DNA from: Tabrizicola soli
GTDB taxonomy: Bacteria > Pseudomonadota > Alphaproteobacteria > Rhodobacterales > Rhodobacteraceae
Direction of reading: 5' to 3'
NCBI RefSeq assembly: GCF_015999335.1
Contig: NZ_JAEACP010000026.1
Location: 1 to 64,000 of the forward strand
DNA: 64,000 nucleotides
Shown one piece after another: positions 1 to 8,780 of this stretch. The position numbers were made by a program, and so were the translations under genes. The notes under the pieces were generated by a model. That model saw nothing but the letters and a program-made list of their open reading frames with translations, did no database searches and was not told where the DNA came from. Numbering within the stretch: position 1 is the stretch's first letter; each line of letters begins with the position of its first letter.

Positions 1-172
1 ACCGCCCGCATATCCCTTCATTCATCCAATTTTCAAAGAGCTACCCGCAGACAAAAAACTTGCGATACACCAGCTACCTGGCGTATCCCTCGCGCCTTGC
101 CTCCAGATTTTCCGAACCTCAGCGCCGCATCCCGCCGCTTCCGCCCGTCGCCGCCGCGTCTCCGCTTCGGTG
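1..172 (-). other. Leader of an rRNA operon; 16S gene lies beyond the left edge
   Basis: Read leftwards, this stretch has no credible gene. It ends in a boxA-like antitermination signal (CTCTTTGAAAA, within 30-43), followed by a purine-rich run and GATATGCGGGCGGT at the edge. That order is typical of the leader just before 16S rRNA in alphaproteobacteria. The promoter at 179-207 fits a start near 172. The 16S gene itself is not in the window, so the identification rests on the leader alone. Short reading frames here look like shadows. Confidence 0.7.
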
Positions 173-178
173 AGGCGG

Positions 179-207
179 TATTTACGAATACCAACCAAAA
201 CCCGCAA
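179..207 (-). promoter_or_regulatory. Probable rRNA operon promoter
   Basis: On the minus strand a -35 box TTGCGG (202-207) and a -10 box TAAATA (179-184) are separated by exactly 17 bases. The region upstream (208-240) is comparatively AT-rich, as for strong stable-RNA promoters. It fires leftwards into the boxA-bearing leader. Box assignment is by eye. Confidence 0.6.
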
Positions 208-273
208 GAGGGAAAATGACAGGAAGATGACGATTCTTTGGAAGCCGCCATCTTCCCCTGCGATTTCATATAC

Positions 274-1947
274 TTAAACAGAACCTCCGGTCATGCCTGC
301 CGGGTCGTGGGTCACATTTCCCCCCGCGATCGTCAGGGCGATTCCGGTCCGGCCCAGCGAATCCGGGGGAATCGACTCGATATCGCCGTCGATCAGCACC
401 AGGTCGGCCGCGAATCCGGGCGCGAGCCTTCCCGTCAGGCCTTCCATATGCGCGGCGCGGGCGCCTCCGGCGGTATAGGCGCGCAGCACCTCCATCAGTC
501 CGACCCGCTCATCCGCCGCACCTTCGAAGGGCACCCGGGTCAGCGCGGCCTGGATTCCCCGCATCACGCTGACATCCGTCACCGGCCAGTCGGAAGCGAA
601 GGCCAGGGGCGCGCCATGCTCGACGAGCGTCTTCCACAGATAGGCGTCCTGCCAGCGGTGGCGGTGGAAGACATGGTCCATCGTCGACATCGGGAAATCC
701 ATCGCCCCCGGAGGATGCGGCGGCTGCACGCTGGCGGTGATCCCCAGCGCGCCGAGTCGCGGCACGTCGGCCCGGTCGATCAACTCGATATGCTCGATCC
801 GGTGCCGGCTGTCGCGCTTGCCGTTCGCCTTCTGCGCCGCCTCATAGCCGTCGATCGTCTGCCGCACCGCCCCGTCGCCGATGGCATGGACGGCGATCTG
901 CAACCCGCGACGGTCGATTTCGACACAGATCTCGTCGAACCGCTCCGGCGGGAACAACGGCGCGCCCCGTTCGGTCGTGCCCGGATAGTCCTGCAGCATA
1001 TAGGCGGTGCGGCTGTCGACCACGCCGTCCATGAACATCTTGACGAAACCGCTCGTCACCCAGTCGCCCCGGAACTCCGCTGCCATGGCGCTGGCGCGCT
1101 CCAGCTCGGACAGCTCCATATGCGGCTTGAAGTGGAAGGGCACCTTGACCCTTGCCGTCAGCCGTCCCTCCGCCGCCAGCTCCTGCAACAGGACACAGGT
1201 GTAGCGGTTGCCGTCCATGTTCACCATGCTGGTGATCCCGTGCATCGCGCAATGCGCCAGGCCGGCGACGATCTTCTCCTTGTCCTTCGCGCGCTGCGCC
1301 GCATCGGGCCAGGGCTCCGGCTCGCCCCCGGTGGCGATGCCCAGCTGCAGGTGCAGGTCGCCGGTCAGCGCCAGCACCGGGCTGAACGCCTCGAACTCCA
1401 GCAGCTCGCCGGTCGCGGTGCCGTCCGCGCCCATCACCACCACATGGCCCTGGGGCATTTCGGCCCCGTGCAGGATCCCCGCCGCCTGCAGCGCCGCGGT
1501 GTTGGCCCAGACCGTATGGTGATCCGGCGACATCATCGCGATGGGCCGGTCCGCGATCACCCGGTCCAGATCGTGCCGCGTCACCGGATGCTCCAGGATC
1601 TCGTAGGCGGCCCCCTGCGCCATCAGGAGCGGCAGGTCCGGATTCTTCGCCGCATAGGCCCGGAAGAGGCGCGCCAGTTCGTCGAAGCCCTGCACCCCGC
1701 CCAGCTGCAACTGCGTCAGCTCGTTGCCGCCCAGCACCAGGTGCAGGTGGCTTTCGACGAAGCCCGGCAGCAGCGTCCGTCCCCCGGCATCGACCACGCG
1801 CGTCGAGGGCCCGGCCAGCGCCTCCACCTCGGCCCGGCTTCCGACCGCAAGGATGCGGCCCGCCCCCAGCGCCACCGCCTCGGCGCGCGGCCCGGCCTCG
1901 TCCATCGTCAGGACCTTCGCATTGGTGATGATCGTCTCTGGCTGCAT
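274..1947 (-). CDS. YtcJ-type metal-dependent amidohydrolase
   Basis: A 557-residue amidohydrolase-3 family protein, a TIM-barrel metal-dependent hydrolase probably acting on an amide or cyclic amide. The N-terminal strand IITNAKVLTMDE leads to the metal motif HLHLVLGG (HxH, about residue 66). HAIGDGA and the late Asp of FASDWPV supply further ligands, and the C-terminus has the usual GFAADLVLIDGD return strand. The ATG at 1947 has a strong AGAGGAAG site; the frame is open further upstream but that part is not conserved-looking. It starts 52 bases after the ureohydrolase gene, so the two are probably cotranscribed. No signal peptide. Substrate unknown. Confidence 0.85.
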   Translation of the reverse strand: MQPETIITNAKVLTMDEAGPRAEAVALGAGRILAVGSRAEVEALAGPSTRVVDAGGRTLLPGFVESHLHLVLGGNELTQLQLGGVQGFDELARLFRAYAAKNPDLPLLMAQGAAYEILEHPVTRHDLDRVIADRPIAMMSPDHHTVWANTAALQAAGILHGAEMPQGHVVVMGADGTATGELLEFEAFSPVLALTGDLHLQLGIATGGEPEPWPDAAQRAKDKEKIVAGLAHCAMHGITSMVNMDGNRYTCVLLQELAAEGRLTARVKVPFHFKPHMELSELERASAMAAEFRGDWVTSGFVKMFMDGVVDSRTAYMLQDYPGTTERGAPLFPPERFDEICVEIDRRGLQIAVHAIGDGAVRQTIDGYEAAQKANGKRDSRHRIEHIELIDRADVPRLGALGITASVQPPHPPGAMDFPMSTMDHVFHRHRWQDAYLWKTLVEHGAPLAFASDWPVTDVSVMRGIQAALTRVPFEGAADERVGLMEVLRAYTAGGARAAHMEGLTGRLAPGFAADLVLIDGDIESIPPDSLGRTGIALTIAGGNVTHDPAGMTGGSV

Positions 1948-1999
1948 CTTCCAGCTTCCTCTTGGTGCAAATATTCCGGAGTCCGGGACGCCCCTGGGG

Positions 2000-2962
2000 T
2001 CAGCCCCGGGCGACCCGCTCTGCCATGACACACAGCATCTCGAACATCAGGCTGATCCCCAGCCAGGCCGTCCCGCCGCTCGCATCGAACGGCGGCGAGA
2101 CCTCGACCAGGTCCGCGCCCACCACATCCAGCCCCCTGAGCCCCCGCGCGACCTGCAGGGCCTGCCACGAGTTCGGCCCGCCCACCTCGGGGGTCCCGGT
2201 GCCGGGCGCGAAGGTCGGGTCCACGAAGTCTATATCATAGGTCACATAGACCGGCGCGGAGCCCACGATCTCCCGCGCCTCGGCCATCACATCCTCGGCC
2301 CCGCGGGCGTGGAACTCGGCGATCGGGATGATGCGGATGCCGTTCGCCTCGGCGAAATCCCAGTCCTCACGGCCATAGGCGGTGCCCCGGATGCCGATCA
2401 GCACATAGCGCGAAGGCTCGATCAGCCCCTCTTCCACCGCGCGGCGGAACGGAGTGCCGTGGTTATATCGCGAAGTGCCGAAATAGACGTCGTTCAGGTC
2501 GGTATGGCTGTCGAACTGGATCATCCCCACCGGCCGCGCCTTCGCCACCGCCCGCAGGATCGGCAAGGAGCACAGGTGATCGCCGCCCCCGGTCAAGGGT
2601 CGGATCCCCGCCGCGACGACGTGGGTATAGAAGGCCTCCATCCGCGCCATCGAATCCATCAGGTCGCCCGGATTGGGCGCCACATCCCCAAGGTCGGCGC
2701 AGCGCGCCAGCTCGAAGGGCGCCACCCAGGTCGCCCCGTTCACCGCCCGGATCATCGTCGACAGGTCGCGCAACTGGCGCGGTCCGTGGCGCGCGCCGGG
2801 GCGGTTCGTCGTCCCGCCGTCCCAGGGCGCGCCGATCAGACCGATCTCGACCTCCGCAAAGCGCGGATGCCCGAAACCGACATGCGGCAGGCGCATGAAG
2901 GTCGGCACTCCGGCAAAGCGGGGCAGGTCAAAGCCCGAAACGGGCCGAAAGAACGCATCCAT
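2000..2962 (-). CDS. Ureohydrolase (agmatinase / guanidinobutyrase family)
   Basis: A 320-residue arginase-superfamily enzyme that should hydrolyse a guanidino compound to urea and an amine using a two-metal centre. Metal motifs are GGGDH (His129), DSHTD (Asp151, His153, Asp155) and YDIDFVDP (about residue 243). The N-terminal PRFAGVPTFMRLP resembles agmatinases and guanidinobutyrases rather than arginases. The residues after GGDH are Leu-Cys where most relatives have a serine, which may alter specificity. The ATG at 2962 follows a GTG at 2965 in the same frame; GGGAG lies about 10 bases upstream. Likely operon with the downstream amidohydrolase. Exact substrate (agmatine, guanidinobutyrate, guanidine) cannot be read from sequence. 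Confidence 0.85.
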   Translation of the reverse strand: MDAFFRPVSGFDLPRFAGVPTFMRLPHVGFGHPRFAEVEIGLIGAPWDGGTTNRPGARHGPRQLRDLSTMIRAVNGATWVAPFELARCADLGDVAPNPGDLMDSMARMEAFYTHVVAAGIRPLTGGGDHLCSLPILRAVAKARPVGMIQFDSHTDLNDVYFGTSRYNHGTPFRRAVEEGLIEPSRYVLIGIRGTAYGREDWDFAEANGIRIIPIAEFHARGAEDVMAEAREIVGSAPVYVTYDIDFVDPTFAPGTGTPEVGGPNSWQALQVARGLRGLDVVGADLVEVSPPFDASGGTAWLGISLMFEMLCVMAERVARG

Positions 2963-3072
2963 CACCGCAAGCTCCCTGAGTCACGCTGGCATCTGATCAT
3001 CCCTGACCGCGCCTGTCAGGCCGCAAAGCGACACCGGGTCGGGGGAAACCCGCCGCCCGGCCAAGGCGACCC

Positions 3073-3102
3073 TTGACCGGCCTGCCGCGATTCCCCCTTA
3101 TC
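3073..3102 (+). promoter_or_regulatory. Candidate promoter for the bactofilin gene
   Basis: TTGACC (3073-3078) and CTTATC (3097-3102) are 18 bases apart and lie 26 bases upstream of the bactofilin ATG. The match is moderate and judged by eye only. Confidence 0.35.
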
Positions 3103-3128
3103 GGGGACAACCGTCCAAGGAATACGAA

Positions 3129-3509
3129 ATGTTCTCCAAGACCGCCGACCCGACCTCCGCCCCCGCCCAACCCCGCAACCAGGGTCCGGGGGGCAATACC
3201 GGACGCTCGGTCCTCGGTGCCGATCTGCGCATCACCGGCGAGATCACCACCACCGGCTCGGTCGAGGTCCTGGGCGAGATCGACGGCAACATCACCGCCA
3301 ACGGCCTGATCGTCGGGCATGAGGGGCGGGTGACCGGCTCGGTCACCGCCCAGACGGTCGAGGTGCGCGGCAAGCTTGACGGCAAGGTCACCTGCGAGAA
3401 CTTCACCCTCCGCGCCTCGGCCGAGGTCAAGGCCGACATCACCACCGGCGGCATCATCATCGAAAGCGGCGCCCGGATCGAGGGCCGCTTCCTCAAGGCC
3501 AAGGGCTAG
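3129..3509 (+). CDS. Bactofilin (polymer-forming cytoskeletal protein)
   Basis: A 126-residue bactofilin (DUF583). After a disordered Pro/Gly-rich N-terminus of about 25 residues comes a run of short right-handed beta-helix repeats rich in G-x-V/I (residues 30-120, for example ITGEITTTGSVEVLGEIDGN). Bactofilins polymerise into nucleotide-independent filaments that position cell-envelope enzymes. The usual short basic tail (KAKG) is present. AAGGA precedes the ATG. It stands alone, divergent from the ureohydrolase and convergent with the thioesterase; stop codons of the latter overlap by a few bases. Confidence 0.93.
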   Translation: MFSKTADPTSAPAQPRNQGPGGNTGRSVLGADLRITGEITTTGSVEVLGEIDGNITANGLIVGHEGRVTGSVTAQTVEVRGKLDGKVTCENFTLRASAEVKADITTGGIIIESGARIEGRFLKAKG

Positions 3510-3931
3510 CGGACCGGCGGGATCGAATAGGTCAGGCTCGCCCTGGCAACCGGCTCGGCCTGGCCCTCGCTGCGCACCAGCACATCGCCGACCGCCAGAC
3601 TGCGCCCCAGCTTCAGAAGCCGCGCCTCGCCCAGAAGGTCGCGCCCGGCCACCGGCTTGCGCATGAAGTCGATGGAAGAATTCGTCGTCACCGCCAGCGC
3701 CACCGGCCCGATCCGGCTAAGGATCGCCAGATACATCGCCACATCGGCCAGCGCAAAGATCGACGGGCCGCTGACCGTCCCGCCCGGCCGCAGGTGCCGC
3801 TCGGCCACCTTCAGCCGCAGGAGCAGACCCTCCGGCCCCACGCGCTCCACCGCGAAATCCTGCGCCACCTGGCCGAATTCCCGCTCCAGAAAGCCGCTCA
3901 GCCCTGCGGTGTCCAGTCGAAGCTCCATCAT
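3506..3931 (-). CDS. PaaI-family hotdog thioesterase
   Basis: A 141-residue single hotdog-fold protein of the PaaI/YdiI acyl-CoA thioesterase group. The segment GGTVSGPSIFALADVAMY (residues 50-67) is the family signature helix, and VTTNSSIDFMRKP the following strand. The expected acidic/Asn catalytic positions sit at ALAD and TNSSIDF. Its ATG (3931, with a second ATG directly after) overlaps the TGA of the MFS gene as ATGA, so translation is coupled. AGGAGAGGGG precedes it. The acyl substrate is unknown. Confidence 0.85.
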   Translation of the reverse strand: MMELRLDTAGLSGFLEREFGQVAQDFAVERVGPEGLLLRLKVAERHLRPGGTVSGPSIFALADVAMYLAILSRIGPVALAVTTNSSIDFMRKPVAGRDLLGEARLLKLGRSLAVGDVLVRSEGQAEPVARASLTYSIPPVR

Positions 3932-5154
3932 CCCCTCTCCTCTCCGGCCCGGAAACGCAGCAGGAGCGCCGCGATTGTCCAGCCGGTCAAAGCCATCGCC
4001 AGACAGGCGGCATAGACGGCCACCGGCCCGCCCGCCACCAGCATCCAGGCTCCCAGCGCCGGGGCGACCGCGCTCGCCAGGATCGGCGACATCGCCACCG
4101 CGCCCGAGATCGTGCCGAACCCCTCGCGCCCCAGGATCTCGGCGATAAGCACCGGCCGCAGGATCGACATCAGCCCCGCCCCCGCGCCCTGTGCCAGCGC
4201 GAAGCCGAAGACCAGCACCGGCGCCAGCCCCGCCAGCCACAGCACCGCACTCGCCGCGACCACCCCGCCCAACGCGATCAGCGTGGCGCGGGCATTGCCG
4301 GCCCGCGCCTCGCCCAGCATGAACAGAAGCCGCCCCGCCACCTGCGACGGCCCGATGCAGGCCGCCGCCGTCGCCGCCATCGCCGGACCCGCACCCCGGT
4401 CGGCGAACAGTTCCAGCACATAGGTGATCAGCACGCCATGGTTCAGCCAGATCAGCCCGAAACAGGCCACCAGCGCCCAGAAGGCCGGCCGCCGCAGCGC
4501 CGCCGCCAGCACGCCGGACGGAGCGGGGACGGGAGCAGCCCCCGCCCGCTCGCGCCGCCGCAGGCTCCGCACCGCCCAAAGATTGCAAGGCATCGCCAGC
4601 AGCGTGACGCCGACAAAGACCGCAAGCCCGCCCTGGCCGCCCAGCCGCTCGCCGACCCAGTGGCCCAGCGGAAAGGCCAGCGTTCCGGCAAAGCCCGCGA
4701 CCAGAGTGACCCTGGTGATCGCCGCCCGCGCGCCTCCGCCCAGCCTGCGGGTCAGGAAGGCGAAACAGGTCTCGTACAGGCAGCCCGCCTGCGCCACGCC
4801 CACCAGTGCCCAGGCCGCCAGCCAGACGGCGGGCGTCGGCGCCAGCGCCATCCCCGCGACGCCGAGGGCCGCCAGCACCGGCCCCCAGACCAGCATCTCG
4901 CCGCCCAATCCCCGGTCCACCAGCCGCCCGGTGACCACGGTGAGGCTCGCCATGATCAGGAAGGCCAGCGACGGCCCCAGCGCGAGGGTGGCCTTGGACC
5001 AGCCCGTCGCCGCCTCGAGCTCGGGCAGAAGCGCCGGGAAGGCATAGTAGGACCCGGCATAGACCACCGTCTGGCCCACCGCCAGAAGCCAGACCGCCGC
5101 CCCGCCCCCCTCGCCGGCGCCCGACGCCTGCGTGCCTGATCCCGCTCTGGCCAA
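3928..5154 (-). CDS. MFS transporter
   Basis: A 408-residue major facilitator with about 12 hydrophobic segments and the loop-2/3 motif GRLVDRGLGGE (about residue 76), a variant of the G-x-x-x-D-R signature. Central loop RSLRRRERAGAAPVPAPS separates the two halves. An in-frame TAA just upstream forces a start at or after TTG 5154; AGGGAA lies 11 bases before it, so the start is the least certain part. Coupled by ATGA to the thioesterase gene, suggesting export or uptake of an organic acid, but the substrate is not identifiable. Confidence 0.8.
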   Translation of the reverse strand: MARAGSGTQASGAGEGGGAAVWLLAVGQTVVYAGSYYAFPALLPELEAATGWSKATLALGPSLAFLIMASLTVVTGRLVDRGLGGEMLVWGPVLAALGVAGMALAPTPAVWLAAWALVGVAQAGCLYETCFAFLTRRLGGGARAAITRVTLVAGFAGTLAFPLGHWVGERLGGQGGLAVFVGVTLLAMPCNLWAVRSLRRRERAGAAPVPAPSGVLAAALRRPAFWALVACFGLIWLNHGVLITYVLELFADRGAGPAMAATAAACIGPSQVAGRLLFMLGEARAGNARATLIALGGVVAASAVLWLAGLAPVLVFGFALAQGAGAGLMSILRPVLIAEILGREGFGTISGAVAMSPILASAVAPALGAWMLVAGGPVAVYAACLAMALTGWTIAALLLRFRAGEERG

Positions 5155-5211
5155 AGCTTACCAGTTCCCTAACGCCCGCAGGCAAGCCCTTGAAATTCCA
5201 CAGGCCGGGCG

Positions 5212-6681
5212 TCACAACCCGTAGATCTCGCCGAACTTGGCCTCCAGATAGTCCAGCAGCGGCCCCTCGTCCGGCTCGAACCCGCAGGCCCGCCGCACGA
5301 CATCCCGCGGCTCGTAGAGCCCCCCATGCCGCTGCAGCCGCTCCCGCAGCCACCCCGTCGCCGCGCTGACGTCCCCCGCCGCCATCATCCCGTCCAGCCC
5401 CGGCACCTCGGCCCGGAGGGCCTTCACCAGACAGCCCGCATAGACGTTCCCCAGCGAGTAGGTCGGGAAGTAGCCGAACAGCCCGCAGGACCAGTGCACG
5501 TCCTGCAGCATCCCGTTCGACGGCCGGTCCACCGCCACGCCGAAATCGGCCCGGAACCGCTCGTTCCACGCCGCTTCCAGATCGGCCACGTCCAGCTCGC
5601 CCCTGATCAGCGCCCGCTCCAGGTCGAACCGCATCATCACATGCAGGTTGTAGTGCACCTCATCCGCCTCGGTGCGGATATAGCCCGGATGCACCCGGTT
5701 CACCGCCCTGTAGAAGCCTTCCGCATCGCCGATCCCGAACTCGCCGAACACCTCCCGCATCCGGCCGTAGAGCCAGCCGGTGAAGGCCCGGCTGCGGCCC
5801 AGCTGGTTCTCGTAGGACCGGCTCTGGCTCTCATGCACCCCCATCGACACGCCCTGCCCGATGGGGGTCAGCGCGAAAGCGGGGTCGATCCCCTGCTCGT
5901 AGGCGGCATGGCCGACCTCATGGATCGTCGAATAGAAGCAGTTGAACGGGTCGGTCTCCGAGACCCGCGTGGTGATCCGCACGTCATGCCCGGAGCCCGA
6001 GCTGAACGGATGCACCGCCAGATCGACCCGCCCCCGGCTCCAGTCATAGCCGAAGGCCGTCGCCAGCTCGCGGCTCAGCGCAAGCTGGTCCTCCTGCCCG
6101 AACCGGCCCACCACCCCGTGTGGAGCCTCGGCCCCCAGAATCTTCTCCCGCAAGGCCACCAGACGCGGCCGCATCGCGTCGAACATCGCCGCGATCGCTG
6201 TCCCGGTCATGCCCGGCTCGTAATCGTCGACCAGCGCGTCATAGGGATCGCCGCCCGCCGCCAGCGCCCCGCCTTCCTCGCGCTTCAGTTCCACGACCTT
6301 GCGTAAGGTCGGCAGGAACCCCGCCACATCCTCGCGTCCCCGGCACTCGGCCCAGATCCCCTGCGCCAGCGAGGTGACGCGGGCGATCTCCTCGGCCAGC
6401 CGCGCCGGCACCTTCATCGTCCGGTCATAGGATCGCCGGATCTGCCGCAGCTGCGCCGCGCCCACCGCATCCGGCGCAACCGCCTCGGCCAGCCAGCCGG
6501 CAATCCGCGGGTCGGTCCGCCGCGCATGCAGCACCGCTTCCAGCGCCCCGATCTCCTCGGCCCGCTGCCCGGCGGCGCCCTCGGGCATCACCGTCTCCTG
6601 GTCCCACCCAAGCCGCCCCGCGACCTGAGCCAGCGCCTCGGTCTGGCGCTGGAAGGCCATCAGATCATCATACGCGCTCAT
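5212..6681 (-). CDS. Carboxypeptidase M32 (Taq family)
   Basis: A 489-residue metallocarboxypeptidase of family M32, removing C-terminal residues from peptides in the cytoplasm. The zinc motif HEVGH is at 254-258, with the family blocks HPFSSG (224-229), GVHESQSRSYENQLGRS and a C-terminal YPTYSLGN-like block (here YFPTYSLGNVYAG). Length is typical (about 500). The ATG at 6681 follows GGGAGGG and overlaps the ctaA stop as ATGA, so the two are translationally coupled although functionally unrelated; this pairing is common in Rhodobacterales as far as I recall. Confidence 0.92.
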   Translation of the reverse strand: MSAYDDLMAFQRQTEALAQVAGRLGWDQETVMPEGAAGQRAEEIGALEAVLHARRTDPRIAGWLAEAVAPDAVGAAQLRQIRRSYDRTMKVPARLAEEIARVTSLAQGIWAECRGREDVAGFLPTLRKVVELKREEGGALAAGGDPYDALVDDYEPGMTGTAIAAMFDAMRPRLVALREKILGAEAPHGVVGRFGQEDQLALSRELATAFGYDWSRGRVDLAVHPFSSGSGHDVRITTRVSETDPFNCFYSTIHEVGHAAYEQGIDPAFALTPIGQGVSMGVHESQSRSYENQLGRSRAFTGWLYGRMREVFGEFGIGDAEGFYRAVNRVHPGYIRTEADEVHYNLHVMMRFDLERALIRGELDVADLEAAWNERFRADFGVAVDRPSNGMLQDVHWSCGLFGYFPTYSLGNVYAGCLVKALRAEVPGLDGMMAAGDVSAATGWLRERLQRHGGLYEPRDVVRRACGFEPDEGPLLDYLEAKFGEIYGL

Positions 6682-7847
6682 GCCGTGCCCTCCCGGATCG
6701 ACCCCGCCACGGGATATTGTGCCAGATGCCGTGCCCGCAGGATCAGCACCCAAAGGATCACCGCCCCGATCTGATGCGTGATCGCGACATGCGCCTGCGC
6801 CACGGTAAGCACCGTCGCGATGCCGAAGCCCATCTGCACCAGCAGCATCGCCAGCATCTGATGGAACGCCGCCCGCGTCGCCTGATGGCTGGACTTGCGC
6901 CCGCGCAGCCAGACCACGATGCCGAAGGCCAGCAAGAGATAGCCCGACATCCGGTGGATGAACTGCACCAGACCCGGGTTCTCGAAGAAGGCATGCCACA
7001 TCGGCAGCGTCCCCCCCTGCCCGTCCGGCACATAGAAGGCATCCGCCGGGAAGAACTCGCCGTTCATCAGCGGCCAGGTCGGGAAGGCACGGCCCGCATC
7101 GATCCCGGCCACCAATGCGCCCAGCAGGATCTGCAGGAAGGCGAAATGCATCAACCCGGTGGCGAGGCCGAAAAGGCGCGCCTCCCGCCCGCGCCGCGCG
7201 GTCATCAGCGCCGCCTCGGACCGCCCCAGCAGGAAGACATACCAGGCGATGAAGCCAAGGATCACGAAGGCCAGCCCCAGATGCGTCGCCAGACGGTAGC
7301 TCGCCACGTCCAGCATCGCACCCGTCAGGCCCGAGGAGACCATCCACCAGCCGATCGCCCCCTGCGCCCCACCAAGGGCACCCAGCAGCAGCAAGCGCCC
7401 GGTCCAGCCCGGCGGGATCTGCCGCGCCAGCGCAAATCCCAGGAAGCCCGCCAACCAGACCAGGCCGATCAACCGGCCAAGCTGGCGATGCCCCCATTCC
7501 CACCAGTAGATGGTCTTGAAATCCTCAAGGCCCATCCCCTTGTTCTGCAGCTGGTATTCCGGGATCGCCTGGTATTTCTCGAACTCCGCCTGCCAGCTTG
7601 CCTCATCCATCGGCGGCAGCGCGCCCGTCACCGGCTTCCATTCCGTGATCGACAGGCCCGAATCCGTCAGGCGCGTGAGGCCGCCGACCGCGATCATCGC
7701 CACGACCAGAAGGAACAGCGCGACCAGCCAGATCCGGATCCCGCGCCGCGCCCCCTTGGATCGCGCGTCGATTCCCCCCCCGACCGGAGGCGCCGGGACC
7801 GCATGCCCCTCGCCCACCTCTTCGAAAATGCTGCGCTTTCCGGTCAT
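6678..7847 (-). CDS. ctaA: Heme A synthase (COX15/CtaA type 2)
   Basis: A 389-residue membrane enzyme that oxidises the C8 methyl of heme O to give heme A for cytochrome c oxidase. It shows eight hydrophobic segments and the family motifs GGLTRLTDSGLSITEW (residues 55-70), EFKYQAIPEYQ-type loop, YWWEWGHRQLGR (conserved His ligand), and HRMSGY and THQIGA near the C-terminus. It lacks the disulfide Cys pair of Bacillus CtaA, as expected for the proteobacterial type. Start ATG 7847 with AGGTGAG upstream. Downstream carboxypeptidase overlaps by four bases. Confidence 0.95.
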   Translation of the reverse strand: MTGKRSIFEEVGEGHAVPAPPVGGGIDARSKGARRGIRIWLVALFLLVVAMIAVGGLTRLTDSGLSITEWKPVTGALPPMDEASWQAEFEKYQAIPEYQLQNKGMGLEDFKTIYWWEWGHRQLGRLIGLVWLAGFLGFALARQIPPGWTGRLLLLGALGGAQGAIGWWMVSSGLTGAMLDVASYRLATHLGLAFVILGFIAWYVFLLGRSEAALMTARRGREARLFGLATGLMHFAFLQILLGALVAGIDAGRAFPTWPLMNGEFFPADAFYVPDGQGGTLPMWHAFFENPGLVQFIHRMSGYLLLAFGIVVWLRGRKSSHQATRAAFHQMLAMLLVQMGFGIATVLTVAQAHVAITHQIGAVILWVLILRARHLAQYPVAGSIREGTA

Positions 7848-7992
7848 GGCTCACCTGTTCATTGCGCCCGGACAGTATGCCTGCCCCGGATGGCCTTCAA
7901 GGCCCCGCCATTTCACATCGGCCCGAATATCCCCGGCGGAGGCGCCGCCCCCTGCCGCCGGGCGCGCGCCATCCCCCTCCGCGCAACGCAAG

Positions 7993-8020
7993 GTAGGGTG
8001 GGCAATATTGCCCACCTTAC
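7993..8020. repeat. Intergenic palindrome, family copy 1
   Basis: A 28-base inverted repeat with 14-base arms and one mismatch centred at 8006/8007 (core GGTGGGCAAT / ATTGCCCACC). It lies between the thiE stop and ctaA. The AGGGTGGG...CCCACC outer part recurs at 12178-12200 and in degenerate form at 19171-19192, with different centres, so it behaves as a dispersed repeat rather than a local terminator. Confidence 0.75.
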
Positions 8021-8029
8021 GCCTGCGCC

Positions 8030-8650
8030 TCAGCCCAGCGGGGCGAGCAGGGATTTCAGCGCGGAGAGCGGGTCCTCGGCCGACCAGATCTCCTCGCCCA
8101 CCGCGAAGAAGTCGGTCACCGGGCCGAAGCGGGCGACGAGTTCGGAGGTCAGCGCGCCCTCGGCGATGACCGGGACCTCGATCACCTCGGACCACCATTC
8201 GAAAAGGTCGAAGGGCGCCTGGCTGCCGTCGCCGAGCGCCGTGGCCCCGATCGGCCCGAAGGCGACGTAATCCGCCCCGGCCTCTCCCGCCGTCATCCCG
8301 TCATGCTTGCTGCTGCCGCAGAAGGCGCCGACGATGGCATCGGCCCCGAGATCCTTGCGGGCGCTGCGGACATGGCGCGAGCCGTCGGTCAGGTGGACGC
8401 CGTCAAGACCCAGCCGCTCGGCCAGGATCAGGTGGTTGTCGATCACCACCGCCACGTCGCGGGCATGGGCCGCCTCGCGCGCGGCATCGGCGGCGCGCAT
8501 CAGGATGTCCTCGTCCCTTGTGCCGAGCGAGAGGCGCAGGCAGGCGATTTCGGCCCCGTCGAGGACCCGGCCGATCCGGTCGGCGAAAGTGTCGGGGTCG
8601 AAGGCGGGGGGCGTGATCAGCGTGATCTGCGGGCGGTCGTCAGCGGCCAT
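8030..8650 (-). CDS. ThiE-like thiamine phosphate synthase family protein
   Basis: A 206-residue TIM-barrel protein of the thiamine phosphate synthase/TenI family. Conserved blocks are VIDNHLILAERLGLDGVHLTDG (split about residues 67-90), GAFCGSSKHDGMTAGEAGADYVAFGPI (phosphate-binding loop region) and VIAEGALTSE. The usual Asp of the NDR motif is Asp-Asn-His here, and no other thi gene is nearby, so it may be a ThiE paralogue rather than the main enzyme. Start ATG 8650 with GGAG eight bases upstream. It is divergent from the trmJ-like gene. Confidence 0.75.
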   Translation of the reverse strand: MAADDRPQITLITPPAFDPDTFADRIGRVLDGAEIACLRLSLGTRDEDILMRAADAAREAAHARDVAVVIDNHLILAERLGLDGVHLTDGSRHVRSARKDLGADAIVGAFCGSSKHDGMTAGEAGADYVAFGPIGATALGDGSQAPFDLFEWWSEVIEVPVIAEGALTSELVARFGPVTDFFAVGEEIWSAEDPLSALKSLLAPLG

Positions 8651-8723
8651 TCCTGGGGCTCCGGTCTTGCTCTCGCGGCCGGTCTAGCAGCCTTTCGCCG
8701 GCTTGGCGAGGGCGGGGCCTTGC

Positions 8724-8752
8724 TTGCCAGGGGGCCGGGGCTGGCCTATCTG
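8724..8752 (+). promoter_or_regulatory. Candidate promoter for the TrmJ-like gene
   Basis: TTGCCA (8724-8729) and TATCTG (8747-8752) with a 17-base spacer, 28 bases before the ATG at 8781. Good spacing and reasonable boxes; by eye only. Confidence 0.45.
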
Positions 8753-8780
8753 GCGGCAAGGTTTCCGCGAAAGGTGGCGC

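Noticed and set aside
238-2028. 596-residue open frame antisense to the amidohydrolase
   Set aside because: High-GC shadow frame; Arg/His/Gln-rich, no family pattern, while the minus strand reads a clear amidohydrolase.
3506-5569. Apparent 687-residue fusion ending in the thioesterase
   Set aside because: The upstream part is an out-of-frame reading of the MFS gene; the thioesterase has its own ATG and ribosome site.
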